A DNA stretch of 28,061 bases from a bacterium. Its GTDB lineage: Bacteria; CG2-30-53-67; CG2-30-70-394. Positions 1-7,068 of this stretch are shown here, piece after piece (the stretch's first letter is position 1; each line of letters opens with the position of its first letter). Position numbers and translations under genes: made by a program. The notes under the pieces are model-generated. The model saw only the letters and a program-made list of their open reading frames with translations. It was not told the DNA's origin and ran no database searches. The DNA lies in assembly GCA_024278555.1 (NCBI GenBank), contig JAJRSX010000209.1, forward strand, positions 1 to 28,061. The letters run 5' to 3'.

Positions 1-1
1 C

Positions 2-577
2 GCCACCGGCGACCTGGTCGCCGACTTCGGCCTGGCGGCGGCGATGGCCGCCGAGGTGCGGCCCCACGCCATCGAGATCAACCTCTCCTGCCCCAACGTC
101 GCCGACGGCGAGGGGGTCCTCTTCCACGACCCGGAGCAGGCGGGGCGGGTGGCGAAGCGGTGCTGGAGCGAGGTGGGGTCGATCCCGCTGGTCATCAAGA
201 TCGGCTACCTCGACGACCCGACCACGCTGGAGGCCCTGATGGTCGCCTGCGGCCCCTTTATCCAGGGGGTGGCGGGGATCAACACCATCCCGATGGCGGT
301 CCAAGACGGTGCGGGCCACCCCGCCCTCGGCCCCGAGCGGCGTACCTCCGGCGTCTGCGGTGAGGCGATCCGCGACCTGGCGCTGAACCAGGTACGGCGG
401 CTGGCCACGCTACGGGAACGGCTCGGGATGGCGTGGTCGATCATCGGCGTCGGCGGGATCACCACCCCGGAGGACATCGACGCCCACCTGACCGCCGGCG
501 CCGACGCCGCCATGTCCGCCACCGGAGCGATGTGGAACCCCCTCCTCGCCCGCCAGTGGTGGGAGCTCCACCACTAG
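2..577 (+). CDS. Dihydroorotate dehydrogenase-like flavoprotein, 3' part
   Basis: The reading frame is open from the left edge, so the start lies outside the window and about 191 C-terminal residues are visible. The segment INLSCPN is the signature of the dihydroorotate dehydrogenase / dihydropyrimidine dehydrogenase TIM-barrel family, which uses FMN to oxidise dihydroorotate in pyrimidine synthesis. A lysine-bearing strand (VIKIGY), GINTIPM and the late phosphate-binding loop GVGGITTPEDI followed by AGADAAMSATG all fit FMN binding. The end of the protein (WNPLLARQWWELHH) is not one I can match to a subfamily, so a relative other than PyrD is possible. Its TAG stop shares the tetranucleotide CTAG with the stop of the convergent vapC gene. 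Confidence 0.8.
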   Translation, partial: ATGDLVADFGLAAAMAAEVRPHAIEINLSCPNVADGEGVLFHDPEQAGRVAKRCWSEVGSIPLVIKIGYLDDPTTLEALMVACGPFIQGVAGINTIPMAVQDGAGHPALGPERRTSGVCGEAIRDLALNQVRRLATLRERLGMAWSIIGVGGITTPEDIDAHLTAGADAAMSATGAMWNPLLARQWWELHH

Positions 578-990
578 CCCTTCCGGACACCGTGGAGGCG
601 CAGATCCAGGTGTTCGGCGTAGCGCACGAAGTCCTGGTCGGTAGTGAACACCGGGACAGAGTGGCGGGTCGCCGTGGCGCAGATCAGGAAGTCGATGTGA
701 GACCCCTGGACCCCTTTCGCCCGGCAAGCGTTGTAGTGCTTGGCCGCCTCTACATAATCCTCTGTCCCCAGCGGTAGATCATCAAACGCGGCGAGATGGC
801 CGCGGACCACCTCAAACTGCTGGGGATCGGGAATGCCCGAAAGAATCTCTTGGCGGATGGCCCCGATGAGGACCACCCGGAACTCCCTCACCAGCTCCGT
901 GAATTCATCGACGAGCGCCTGCTCGATCGAACTTCTGCGGCGACGACGGAAGGCGAGCGACCAGATCGTCGTGTCGACCAGGACCCTCAC
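574..990 (-). CDS. vapC: PIN-domain toxin, VapC family
   Basis: A 138-residue PIN-domain protein, the usual length for VapC endoribonuclease toxins. It opens with MRVLVDTTIWS, which carries the first metal-binding aspartate (D6). The other acidic residues expected in a PIN active site are present: E48 in IRQEIL, D100 in SHIDFLICATA, and D118/D120 in FTTDQDF. VapC toxins cleave RNA, often tRNA or rRNA, when the antitoxin is degraded; the target here cannot be told. The ATG overlaps the antitoxin's TGA stop (ATGA), so the two are translationally coupled. The gene is convergent with the dehydrogenase gene and overlaps it by 4 nt. Confidence 0.9.
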   Translation of the reverse strand: MRVLVDTTIWSLAFRRRRRSSIEQALVDEFTELVREFRVVLIGAIRQEILSGIPDPQQFEVVRGHLAAFDDLPLGTEDYVEAAKHYNACRAKGVQGSHIDFLICATATRHSVPVFTTDQDFVRYAEHLDLRLHGVRKG

Positions 991-1187
991 CGGCGGGAGC
1001 GTCCTCTCTTGTGGTTGTACTTCGGATCGAAGTCGATCTGTCCCAGAGCTGCCAGGGCTTCGATCTGTTTGCGACGCTGAATAAACTCTCGTAGCGCCTC
1101 GTTGACCGTAGCCTTCTTGGTTTTGAGGCCGGCAATCTTCTGCGCTTCGGAGAGCAGCCCACCGTCAATCGCGAGGTTGGTTGCCAT
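987..1187 (-). CDS. vapB: Antitoxin, VapB family
   Basis: A 66-residue protein beginning MATNLAIDGGLLSEAQKIAG, typical of the VapB antitoxins that pair with PIN toxins: a short DNA-binding N-terminus with LAID and helix segments (KTKKATVNEALREFIQRR), then a basic toxin-binding tail. A frame extending further upstream to 1220 exists, but I chose the ATG at 1187 because AAGGAG lies at the right distance before it and the family starts at this residue. It would neutralise VapC by direct binding and repress its own promoter. The promoter and inverted repeats just upstream support autoregulation. Confidence 0.88.
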   Translation of the reverse strand: MATNLAIDGGLLSEAQKIAGLKTKKATVNEALREFIQRRKQIEALAALGQIDFDPKYNHKRGRSRR

Positions 1188-1201
1188 GATGGATTCTCCT
1201 T

Positions 1202-1248
1202 TGTAGCAGATTCTACACAATCAAATGTGTGGGCCAATCGAACGATTG
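1202..1248 (-). promoter_or_regulatory. vapBC promoter with overlapping inverted repeats
   Basis: Read on the minus strand, TTGGCC (1237-1232), a 16-nt spacer and TAGAAT (1215-1210) make a plausible sigma-70 promoter, with the AAGGAG ribosome site and vapB ATG just downstream. Two inverted repeats overlap it: TGTAG-N6-CTACA (1202-1217) covers the -10 box, and CAATCG-AA-CGATTG (1235-1248) touches the -35 box. Such placement is expected for VapB/VapBC self-repression. The boxes and repeats are seen; their function is inferred. Confidence 0.5.
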
Positions 1249-1318
1249 ATGCCGAGATGTGGGAGCAGGGATGCGTCCGGCGTGGATTGTGTCAAGCTTC
1301 GCCGTCGTTCGTGGACTC

Positions 1319-1657
1319 TCATACATAGATTCGGTCGGTCTTCGCCGCCATGACGTAGTCGTTGCGGTGCAGGCCGCCGATCTTGTGGGTCCACCAGCTC
1401 ACCGTCACCGCGCCGTACTCGGTGAGGAGCGCCGGGTGGTGGCCCGCCTCCTCGGCGATGGCGCCGACCCGGTTGGTAAAGGCGAGGGCGGCGGCGAAGT
1501 CGTCGAACTCAAAGACCCGCTCGAGGCGCTCGACCCCGTCGACCTCCACGATCCGCCAGCCGGGGATGAGGGGGGCGAGCTCGGCGCGCTCTTCGTCGGT
1601 CACCTTCGGGGCGCCTACCTGGCAGACGGTGCACTGGCCTTCGGCGAGATCGGACAT
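1319..1657 (-). CDS. Pterin-4a-carbinolamine dehydratase (PCD/DCoH family)
   Basis: A 112-residue protein with the family signature: GW at the start of the fold, FDDFAAALAFTNRVGAIAEEAGHHP carrying the catalytic His pair (H73, H74), and VSWWTHKIGGLHRND carrying the third His (H91). The enzyme dehydrates 4a-hydroxytetrahydrobiopterin so that pterin-dependent aromatic amino-acid hydroxylases can recycle their cofactor. No hydroxylase is encoded nearby, so the partner is elsewhere or the role is different, as has been suggested for orphan PCDs. The ATG has a strong GGAGGT site upstream. The N-terminus has two cysteines (C9, C12) of unknown meaning. Confidence 0.92.
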   Translation of the reverse strand: MSDLAEGQCTVCQVGAPKVTDEERAELAPLIPGWRIVEVDGVERLERVFEFDDFAAALAFTNRVGAIAEEAGHHPALLTEYGAVTVSWWTHKIGGLHRNDYVMAAKTDRIYV

Positions 1658-1805
1658 GGGATTACCTCCAGCTCGAGTTCAAGCCCAGGCTGGCGGCGCC
1701 ACGGTCACAAAACCAGGGCCACCGTGGACCCCCATCTCTTTGGAAAATTCCCCCCCTGTCCGCGAAGGGAGGTCTGGAGCCGGCGATATGGGGGTACGGT
1801 CCAGG

Positions 1806-4277
1806 CTATGCCGCCGCCTCCGCCTCGGCGGCGCGCATGTAGCCGCACCCCTTCGTCGGGCAGGCAACCATGAGCACATCCTCGTGCTTGTCGTGGTGCT
1901 CCATGAGGACCGGGAAGCCGCACTCGGGGCACGCCTCGGCCACCGGCTTGCCCGGCTGGGAGTACTTGCACTTCGGGTAGTTGGAGCAGGAGTAGAAGGT
2001 GCGGCCGCGATAGCGACGCTCGGCGAGCTCGCCCTCGCACCCCTCCTCCGGGCAGGGGACGCCGGTCTTGATCGGCTCGATGTGGCGGCACTTGGGGTAG
2101 CCGGAGCAGCCGAGGAAGCGGCCGTAGCGCCCCTCCTTGAGGAGCAGGGGCTTGTCGCACTTGGGACACTTCTGGTCGGTCATCTCGTCGGGCGCCGCGG
2201 CGATCGCCTTGCCGTCGGCCGGGTCGCGCTTGATCTGCCGGGTCGACTTGCACTCGGGGTAGTTGCGGCAGGCGAAGAACTCGCCGAAGCGGCCGCTCTT
2301 CACCACCATCTCGCCGCCGCACTTGGGACACGGCTCGTCGCTCACCTCCTCCGGCTTGACGTGGACGGTGCCGTCCTCGTCGCGGGTAAACGACTTCGGG
2401 TTCTTGCACTCGGGGTAGTTGGTGCAGGCGAGGAACTCGCCGCGCCGGCTCGACTTCACCGCCATCGGCGAACCGCACTTGTCGCACTTGATGTCGGTGA
2501 TCTCCAGGTCTTCCTGGATCTCGCGGATGACGTCGGGGGCGGCGGCGAGGCGCTTGGCGAACGGGGCGTAGAACGCCTCCAGGACCTGCACCCACTCCTC
2601 GTTCCCCTCGGCGACCTGGTCGAGGTGGTCCTCCATGGCGGCGGTGAAGCCGACGTCGATGATGTCCGGGAAGGTGGCCACCAGGACCTTGTTGACGTAG
2701 CGGCCAAGGTGGGTCGGATGGAATCGCCCCTTGAGCTTCTCGGTGTAGTCGCGATCAACGATGGTCGCCAGGGTGGCGGCGTAGGTGGAGGGGCGGCCGA
2801 TCCCCTTCTCCTCCAGCGCCTTCACCAGGGTCGCCTCGGTGTAGCGCGGCGGCGGCTGGGTGAAGTGCTGCTGCGGGTCGACCTTGTGGAGGGTAACGGC
2901 GTCGCCTTGGGCGAGCTCCGGCAGGGGGCGATCACCCTCCTTGGCCCCCCTCTTCTTCCCCCCCTGGTTCGCCACTACCTCCGGGGCGGCGTCGTCGCGC
3001 CCCTCGCGGTAGAGGCGGGAAAAGCCATCAAACACGAGGACCTGGCCGGTGGCCCGCAGGGTGAGAGGGGTGTCGCCGAGGCGAGCGCCGCCGATATCGA
3101 CGGTGGTGGCGTCGAACTGCGCCGGGGTCATCTGCGAGCTTACCGCCCGCTTCCAGATCAGCTCGTAGAGGCGGGCGAGGTCGCGCTCCATGTGGGCGGC
3201 GACCTCCTCCGGAAGACGCGCCACGTCCGACGGGCGGACCGCCTCGTGGGCGTCCTGCGCCCCCTTCTTCTTGCCGTAGACGTTGGGCCTCTCCGGCAGG
3301 TACGGCTTGCCGTAGGCGGTGGCGATGTGGCCGCGGATGGCGTCCACGGCCTCCCTGGAGAGGCGGGTGGAGTCGGTCCGCATGTAGGTGATCAGGCCGA
3401 CGCGGCCGAGGGGGCCGAGGTCGACCCCCTCATACAGCCGCTGCGCCAGGGCCATGGTCCGCTTGGCGGAGTAGCCGAGCTTGCGCGACGCCTCCATCTG
3501 CAAAGTAGAGGTGATAAACGGCGGCGACGGCCGCCGCCGGCGCCGCTTGCGCACCACCTCGGCCACCGTCAGGTTCGCCTGCTCGATGGCGGCGACCAGG
3601 GCGCGCGCCTCCTCCTCGTTGTGGATCTCCGCCTTTTTTCCGCCGATCTTGTGGAGCTGCGCCTCGAACGGCGGCGGCTTCGGCCCCTCCACCCGGCAGT
3701 GGAGGCTCCAGTACTCCTCGGGGGTGAAGGCCTCGATCTCCTCTTCGCGCTCGCACACCAGGCGCACCGCCACCGACTGGACGCGACCGGCGGAGAGGCG
3801 GCCGCCGATCTTCTTCCACAGGATCGGGCTGATCTTGTAGCCGACAATCCGGTCTAGGACCCGGCGCGCCTGCTGGGCGTTGTACATGTTGCGGTTGAGG
3901 GTGCCCGGGTGGGCCAGGGCATCCTTGATCGCGCCCTTGGTGATCTCGTGGATCTCCACCCGCGAGACCGATGGGTGGTCGCCGATGTAGTCGGCGATGT
4001 GGCAGGCGATCGCCTCCCCCTCCCGGTCGGGGTCGGCCGCGAGGTAGACGTGGTCGGCCTTCTTCGCCTCCCGCTTGATCTCGTCGAGGACCTTCTTCTT
4101 GCCGCGGATGACCTTGTACGCGGGCTTGAAGCCGTGCTCCACGTCGACCCCGAGCTCCTTCTTCGGGAGGTCGATCACGTGGCCCACGGAGGCGAGGATC
4201 TTGTAGCCCCGCCCGAGATATTTTTCGATCGTCCGCGCCTTGGCCGGCGACTCGACCACCACCAGTGAGGTTCCCAT
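1806..4277 (-). CDS. topA: DNA topoisomerase I (type IA)
   Basis: An 823-residue type IA topoisomerase that relaxes negative supercoils through a transient 5'-phosphotyrosine link. The N-terminal Toprim domain starts SLVVVESPAKA and carries the metal-binding motif DPDREGE at residues 82-88. RLSAGRVQSVA and the catalytic tyrosine in GLITYMRTDSTR (about Y298) follow. From about residue 590 to the end there are five consecutive Cys-rich zinc-ribbon units (CxxC ... NYPxCK type), the last one more divergent. Their number is within the range seen in bacterial TopA. The gene starts 5 nt after the dprA stop, with its GGAGGTGA site inside the end of dprA, so the two are probably co-transcribed. The dprA-topA pair is common in bacteria. 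Confidence 0.97.
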   Translation of the reverse strand: MGTSLVVVESPAKARTIEKYLGRGYKILASVGHVIDLPKKELGVDVEHGFKPAYKVIRGKKKVLDEIKREAKKADHVYLAADPDREGEAIACHIADYIGDHPSVSRVEIHEITKGAIKDALAHPGTLNRNMYNAQQARRVLDRIVGYKISPILWKKIGGRLSAGRVQSVAVRLVCEREEEIEAFTPEEYWSLHCRVEGPKPPPFEAQLHKIGGKKAEIHNEEEARALVAAIEQANLTVAEVVRKRRRRRPSPPFITSTLQMEASRKLGYSAKRTMALAQRLYEGVDLGPLGRVGLITYMRTDSTRLSREAVDAIRGHIATAYGKPYLPERPNVYGKKKGAQDAHEAVRPSDVARLPEEVAAHMERDLARLYELIWKRAVSSQMTPAQFDATTVDIGGARLGDTPLTLRATGQVLVFDGFSRLYREGRDDAAPEVVANQGGKKRGAKEGDRPLPELAQGDAVTLHKVDPQQHFTQPPPRYTEATLVKALEEKGIGRPSTYAATLATIVDRDYTEKLKGRFHPTHLGRYVNKVLVATFPDIIDVGFTAAMEDHLDQVAEGNEEWVQVLEAFYAPFAKRLAAAPDVIREIQEDLEITDIKCDKCGSPMAVKSSRRGEFLACTNYPECKNPKSFTRDEDGTVHVKPEEVSDEPCPKCGGEMVVKSGRFGEFFACRNYPECKSTRQIKRDPADGKAIAAAPDEMTDQKCPKCDKPLLLKEGRYGRFLGCSGYPKCRHIEPIKTGVPCPEEGCEGELAERRYRGRTFYSCSNYPKCKYSQPGKPVAEACPECGFPVLMEHHDKHEDVLMVACPTKGCGYMRAAEAEAAA

Positions 4278-4282
4278 GGGTC

Positions 4283-5380
4283 CTATTCACCTCCAGCAAT
4301 TTTCGTAGCGATGTACCCCCCGCCCTCGGTACGACGGACGGCACCGAGGAGCTCCAGCTCGGTGAGGTGGGCCAGGAGCGCGGGGGCGGCAGTGTGGGTG
4401 AGGGCGGCCAACTCGTCCACCCGCCGCTCACCACCGGTGAGGAGGGCAACCAGCGGGTCCACCGCAGCGTCGTCGCCGGCGACCGGACCACCTCGCTTCA
4501 CCGGCGGGGTGAGGTACGCCTGGACCGCCGGCGGCAGGGTGGCGATCACGTCGCTGACCGACTGGACCAGGTGCGCCCCGTCGCGGATCAACCGGTTCGC
4601 CCCCACCGAGCGGGAGCTGGTGATGTTGCCGGGCACCGCGCACACCTCGCGCCCGAGCTCCATCGCCAACCGCGCGGTGATCGCCGCGCCGGAGCGCGCC
4701 TGCGCCTCCACCACCACCGTCGCCACCGCCAGACCGGCGATGATCCGGTTGCGACGGGGAAAGAAGGCGGCCCGCGGCCGCGTCCCCATGGGGTACTCGG
4801 AGACCAACGCCCCGTGGGCGCGGACCGCTGCCATGCGCCGCTCGCTGCCCGCCGGATACGCCACATCGACGCCACACCCGAGCACCGCCACCGTCCGCCC
4901 GCCCGCGGCCAGGCAGCCGTCGTGGGCGCACGAGTCGACGCCGGTGGCCATCCCCGAGACCACCGTCGCACCGTGGCGCGCCAGGCCACGGGCAAACTCC
5001 GTGGCCACGTGGGCCCCGTAGCTGGTGGCGACGCGAGAGCCGACGATCGCCACCGCCACCCCGTCGGCCGGGGTGAGGGTGCCGTCTACATAGAGGATGG
5101 GCGGTGGATCGGCGATGGCGGCAAGCCCCGCCGGCAGCTCCGGCCGTGGGACAAGGGTCACCCCGGCCGCCTCCGCCGCCCGCGCGTCCGCCTCCGCCGC
5201 GGCCTCGTAGCTACCGTCGCGCAGGGCGGCGACCGCCTCGCGCCGCAGCCGCTCCCCGCGCAGGCGGCCGGCGCGGCCGGCGGCCAAGACCCCCTCGGCG
5301 TCGCCGTGCGCCTCCAACAACGTCGTCACCCCCCGCGGCCCGAGGCCGGGGACGTGGTTCAGGCAGAGCCACGGGAACAT
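4283..5380 (-). CDS. dprA: DNA-processing protein DprA/Smf
   Basis: DprA binds incoming single-stranded DNA and loads RecA during natural transformation; many bacteria keep it without known competence. An N-terminal helix-hairpin-helix-like segment (VPGLGPRG) is followed by the Rossmann-like core: VAIVGSR, SGMATGVDSCAHDGCLAAGGRTVAVLGCGVDVAYP, then FPRRNRIIAGL and ARSGAAITARLA, ending with a small winged-helix domain (RRVDELAALTHTAAPALLAHL...). I chose the ATG at 5380, which gives 365 residues and begins MFPWLCLNHVPGLG as in the family; a GTG at 5419 would add 13 residues, but its GGAGG lies too close to be a good ribosome site. It sits directly upstream of topA. Confidence 0.93.
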   Translation of the reverse strand: MFPWLCLNHVPGLGPRGVTTLLEAHGDAEGVLAAGRAGRLRGERLRREAVAALRDGSYEAAAEADARAAEAAGVTLVPRPELPAGLAAIADPPPILYVDGTLTPADGVAVAIVGSRVATSYGAHVATEFARGLARHGATVVSGMATGVDSCAHDGCLAAGGRTVAVLGCGVDVAYPAGSERRMAAVRAHGALVSEYPMGTRPRAAFFPRRNRIIAGLAVATVVVEAQARSGAAITARLAMELGREVCAVPGNITSSRSVGANRLIRDGAHLVQSVSDVIATLPPAVQAYLTPPVKRGGPVAGDDAAVDPLVALLTGGERRVDELAALTHTAAPALLAHLTELELLGAVRRTEGGGYIATKIAGGE

Positions 5381-5481
5381 CGGCCGAGTAGGCCGGAGAG
5401 GGGCGGCCCGTGTCCACACCCCTCCGGGGAAGTGAACCAGAAGCGAGGCGTCGATGGTGGCACGAAGAGAGGAAAGGCGCG

Positions 5482-5494
5482 GGCCTTCAAGGCC
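5482..5494. repeat. Palindrome GGCCTTCAAGGCC, copy 1
   Basis: A 13-nt palindrome (stem GGCCTT/AAGGCC around one base) lies in the gap between the E1-like gene and dprA. An identical copy is at 16801-16813, and the same pattern with one changed pair (CGCCTTGAAGGCG) is at 14491-14503. All three are intergenic. Confidence 0.5.
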
Positions 5495-5536
5495 GCTCCC
5501 CTCCCACGGCCAGCCACCCGCGACGCCGGCGACCCG

Positions 5537-6223
5537 CTACCGCCCGCCGCACCCAGGACAATTGGGGTCGCGCGAGAGCTCCACGGTGTGGGTGCGCTGG
5601 CGGCGGCCGTCGTAGGTGGTCAGCCCCGGGGCGGGGGGCCTGCCGAGGAGGATGCGGATGGCGGCGAGGGCCTGCTGGCAGCCCACCAGGCCGACCACCG
5701 GCGCCAAGACCCCGAGGTCGGCGCAGGTGCCCCCCGCATCTTCTCCGTCGGTCGGGCCGAAGGCGCACCGGAGGCAGGGGGTCTCACCGGGGAGGATCGC
5801 CATCCACTGCCCCTGCCACCCCACCGCGCCGCCGAAGCAGTAGGCGACGCCGGCGGCGAGGCAGGCGTCGTGGAGGGCGAGCTTGGTGGTCGCCCGGTCG
5901 GTGCCGTCGATGACCACGTGGTAGCGGCCCAGGAGATCGGCCGGGGTGTGGTCGGGCCAGCGGCCCGGGTAGGTGGCGACCTCCAACTGCGGCTGGAGGT
6001 GGACCAGGGCGGCGGCGGCCACCGCTACCTTGCGCTCACCGAGGTCGGCGTCGGTGTAGAGGGTCTGGCGTGGCAGGTTGGAGCGCTCGACCCGGTCGCC
6101 ATCGACCAGGCCGAGGCGGCCCACCCCCGCCGCCGCCACCGCCCGCGCCGCCGGACAGCCGAGGCCGCCGAGGCCGACGATCAGCACCCGACCCGCGGCG
6201 AGCGACGCCACCGGCCGCCTCAA
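5537..6223 (-). CDS. ThiF/MoeB/HesA-family E1-like adenylyltransferase
   Basis: The family activates the C-terminus of a small ubiquitin-like sulfur carrier (ThiS, MoaD or similar) with ATP. Seen here: the nucleotide loop RVLIVGLGGLGCPAARAVAAAGVGRLGLVDGD, the adenylation motif DRVERSNLPRQ, the segment VIDGTDRATTKLALHDACLAAG, and two zinc-site cysteine pairs (PCLRC and NCPGC near the C-terminus). I favour a TTG start at 6223, which overlaps the scpB TGA stop (TTGA) and is preceded by GGGGAGGGG; this gives 228 residues. An ATG at 6262 would add a glycine-rich tail that only reflects the scpB repeat. No carrier protein or thiazole/molybdopterin gene is nearby, so the pathway is open. Confidence 0.85.
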   Translation of the reverse strand: MRRPVASLAAGRVLIVGLGGLGCPAARAVAAAGVGRLGLVDGDRVERSNLPRQTLYTDADLGERKVAVAAAALVHLQPQLEVATYPGRWPDHTPADLLGRYHVVIDGTDRATTKLALHDACLAAGVAYCFGGAVGWQGQWMAILPGETPCLRCAFGPTDGEDAGGTCADLGVLAPVVGLVGCQQALAAIRILLGRPPAPGLTTYDGRRQRTHTVELSRDPNCPGCGGR

Positions 6224-7068
6224 TCGCGCCCCTCCCCCTCCCCCTCCCCCTCGTCCGCCCACCCCTCCATCGAGGCGGTCTCCGGCGCCTCCACCGCGGT
6301 CACGGTCTCCACCACCGCCTCCCTCTCCACCTCCACGCCCTCCTCCATCCCCTCGGGAAGATCGAGGTCGAGCTCCTCCTGGGTGGTGCGCGCCTCGGCG
6401 AACTCCGCCACCGTGGGCAGGTCGGCGAGCCGTCTAAGGCCGAAGACCTTGAGAAAATTCTTGGTGGTGGCGTACATCAGCGGCTTACCGGGGATCTCCC
6501 GGCGGCCGGCGACGCGGATGAGGTCGTGCTCCATCAGGGTCTTCAGGGTCCCCATCGGGTTCACCCCGCGCACCTGCTCGATCTCGGCGCGGATGATCGG
6601 CTGCTTGTAGGCGATCAGCGACAGGGTCTCCAAGGCCTGCTGGGAGAGGCGGATCTTCCGTGGCGGGGTGAGGTCGGCGACCCACACCGCCTGCGCCGGC
6701 TTGGTGGCGAGCTGGTAGCCGCCGGCCACCTCCACTACCTGGATGCCATGGCCGTCGCCGTCGTAGGCGGCGACCACCGCGGCCAGCGCCTCGGCGGCGA
6801 GGTCACGGTCGTAGCCGTGGGCGACGGCGATCTCCAGGAGGCGGGCGCGCGGCAAGGGCTCACGGGTGGCAAAGAGCAGGGCCTCGAAGGCGGCGCAGAG
6901 GTCGCGGTGGACGGCGCCGCCCTCCGCCTCGTCGACGGTGGACGGCGCCGCCCCGGAGGCGGCGAGGGGCCCACCTCCCACCTCGGGGAGGGGGGCGTAG
7001 CCGCCCTCCGCCGGGGTGGCGGTCGCGGGATCGACGGCAAGATCGGGGGCGGTGGGGGTGTCGTTCAC
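6220..7068 (-). CDS. scpB: Segregation and condensation protein B
   Basis: ScpB is the winged-helix partner of the SMC-ScpA condensin complex, which organises and separates sister chromosomes. The protein has the two tandem winged-helix domains of the family: FEALLFATREPLPRARLLEIA near residue 60-80, and LSQQALETLSLIAYKQPIIRAEIEQVRGVNP followed by LMEHDLIRVAGRREIPGKPLMYATTKNFLKVFGL. At 282 residues it is longer than many ScpBs because of an acidic N-terminal leader of about 55 residues and a Glu/Gly-rich C-terminal tail ending EGEGEGEGRD. The start is GTG at 7068, overlapping the scpA TGA (GTGA), so the pair is coupled. Confidence 0.95.
   Translation of the reverse strand: MNDTPTAPDLAVDPATATPAEGGYAPLPEVGGGPLAASGAAPSTVDEAEGGAVHRDLCAAFEALLFATREPLPRARLLEIAVAHGYDRDLAAEALAAVVAAYDGDGHGIQVVEVAGGYQLATKPAQAVWVADLTPPRKIRLSQQALETLSLIAYKQPIIRAEIEQVRGVNPMGTLKTLMEHDLIRVAGRREIPGKPLMYATTKNFLKVFGLRRLADLPTVAEFAEARTTQEELDLDLPEGMEEGVEVEREAVVETVTAVEAPETASMEGWADEGEGEGEGRD
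6229..6252. repeat. Hexanucleotide tandem repeat in the scpB 3' end
   Basis: Four T residues spaced exactly 6 nt apart (6233, 6239, 6245, 6251) in runs of C give a CCCCCT hexamer repeat. It encodes the alternating Glu-Gly tail of ScpB. On the minus strand it also supplies GGAGGGG in front of the E1-like gene. Slippage by whole units would keep the scpB frame. Confidence 0.7.

Noticed and set aside
1362-3857. Long plus-strand open frame (831 codons) opposite topA
   Set aside because: It is the antisense shadow of topA in very GC-rich DNA: rich in Arg, Leu, Gly and Val with no domain, while the minus-strand frame is an unmistakable topoisomerase.
4265-6610. Long plus-strand open frame (781 codons) across dprA and the E1-like gene
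   Set aside because: It crosses several genes antisense, has no recognisable domain, and is composed of Arg/Pro/Gly-rich sequence.
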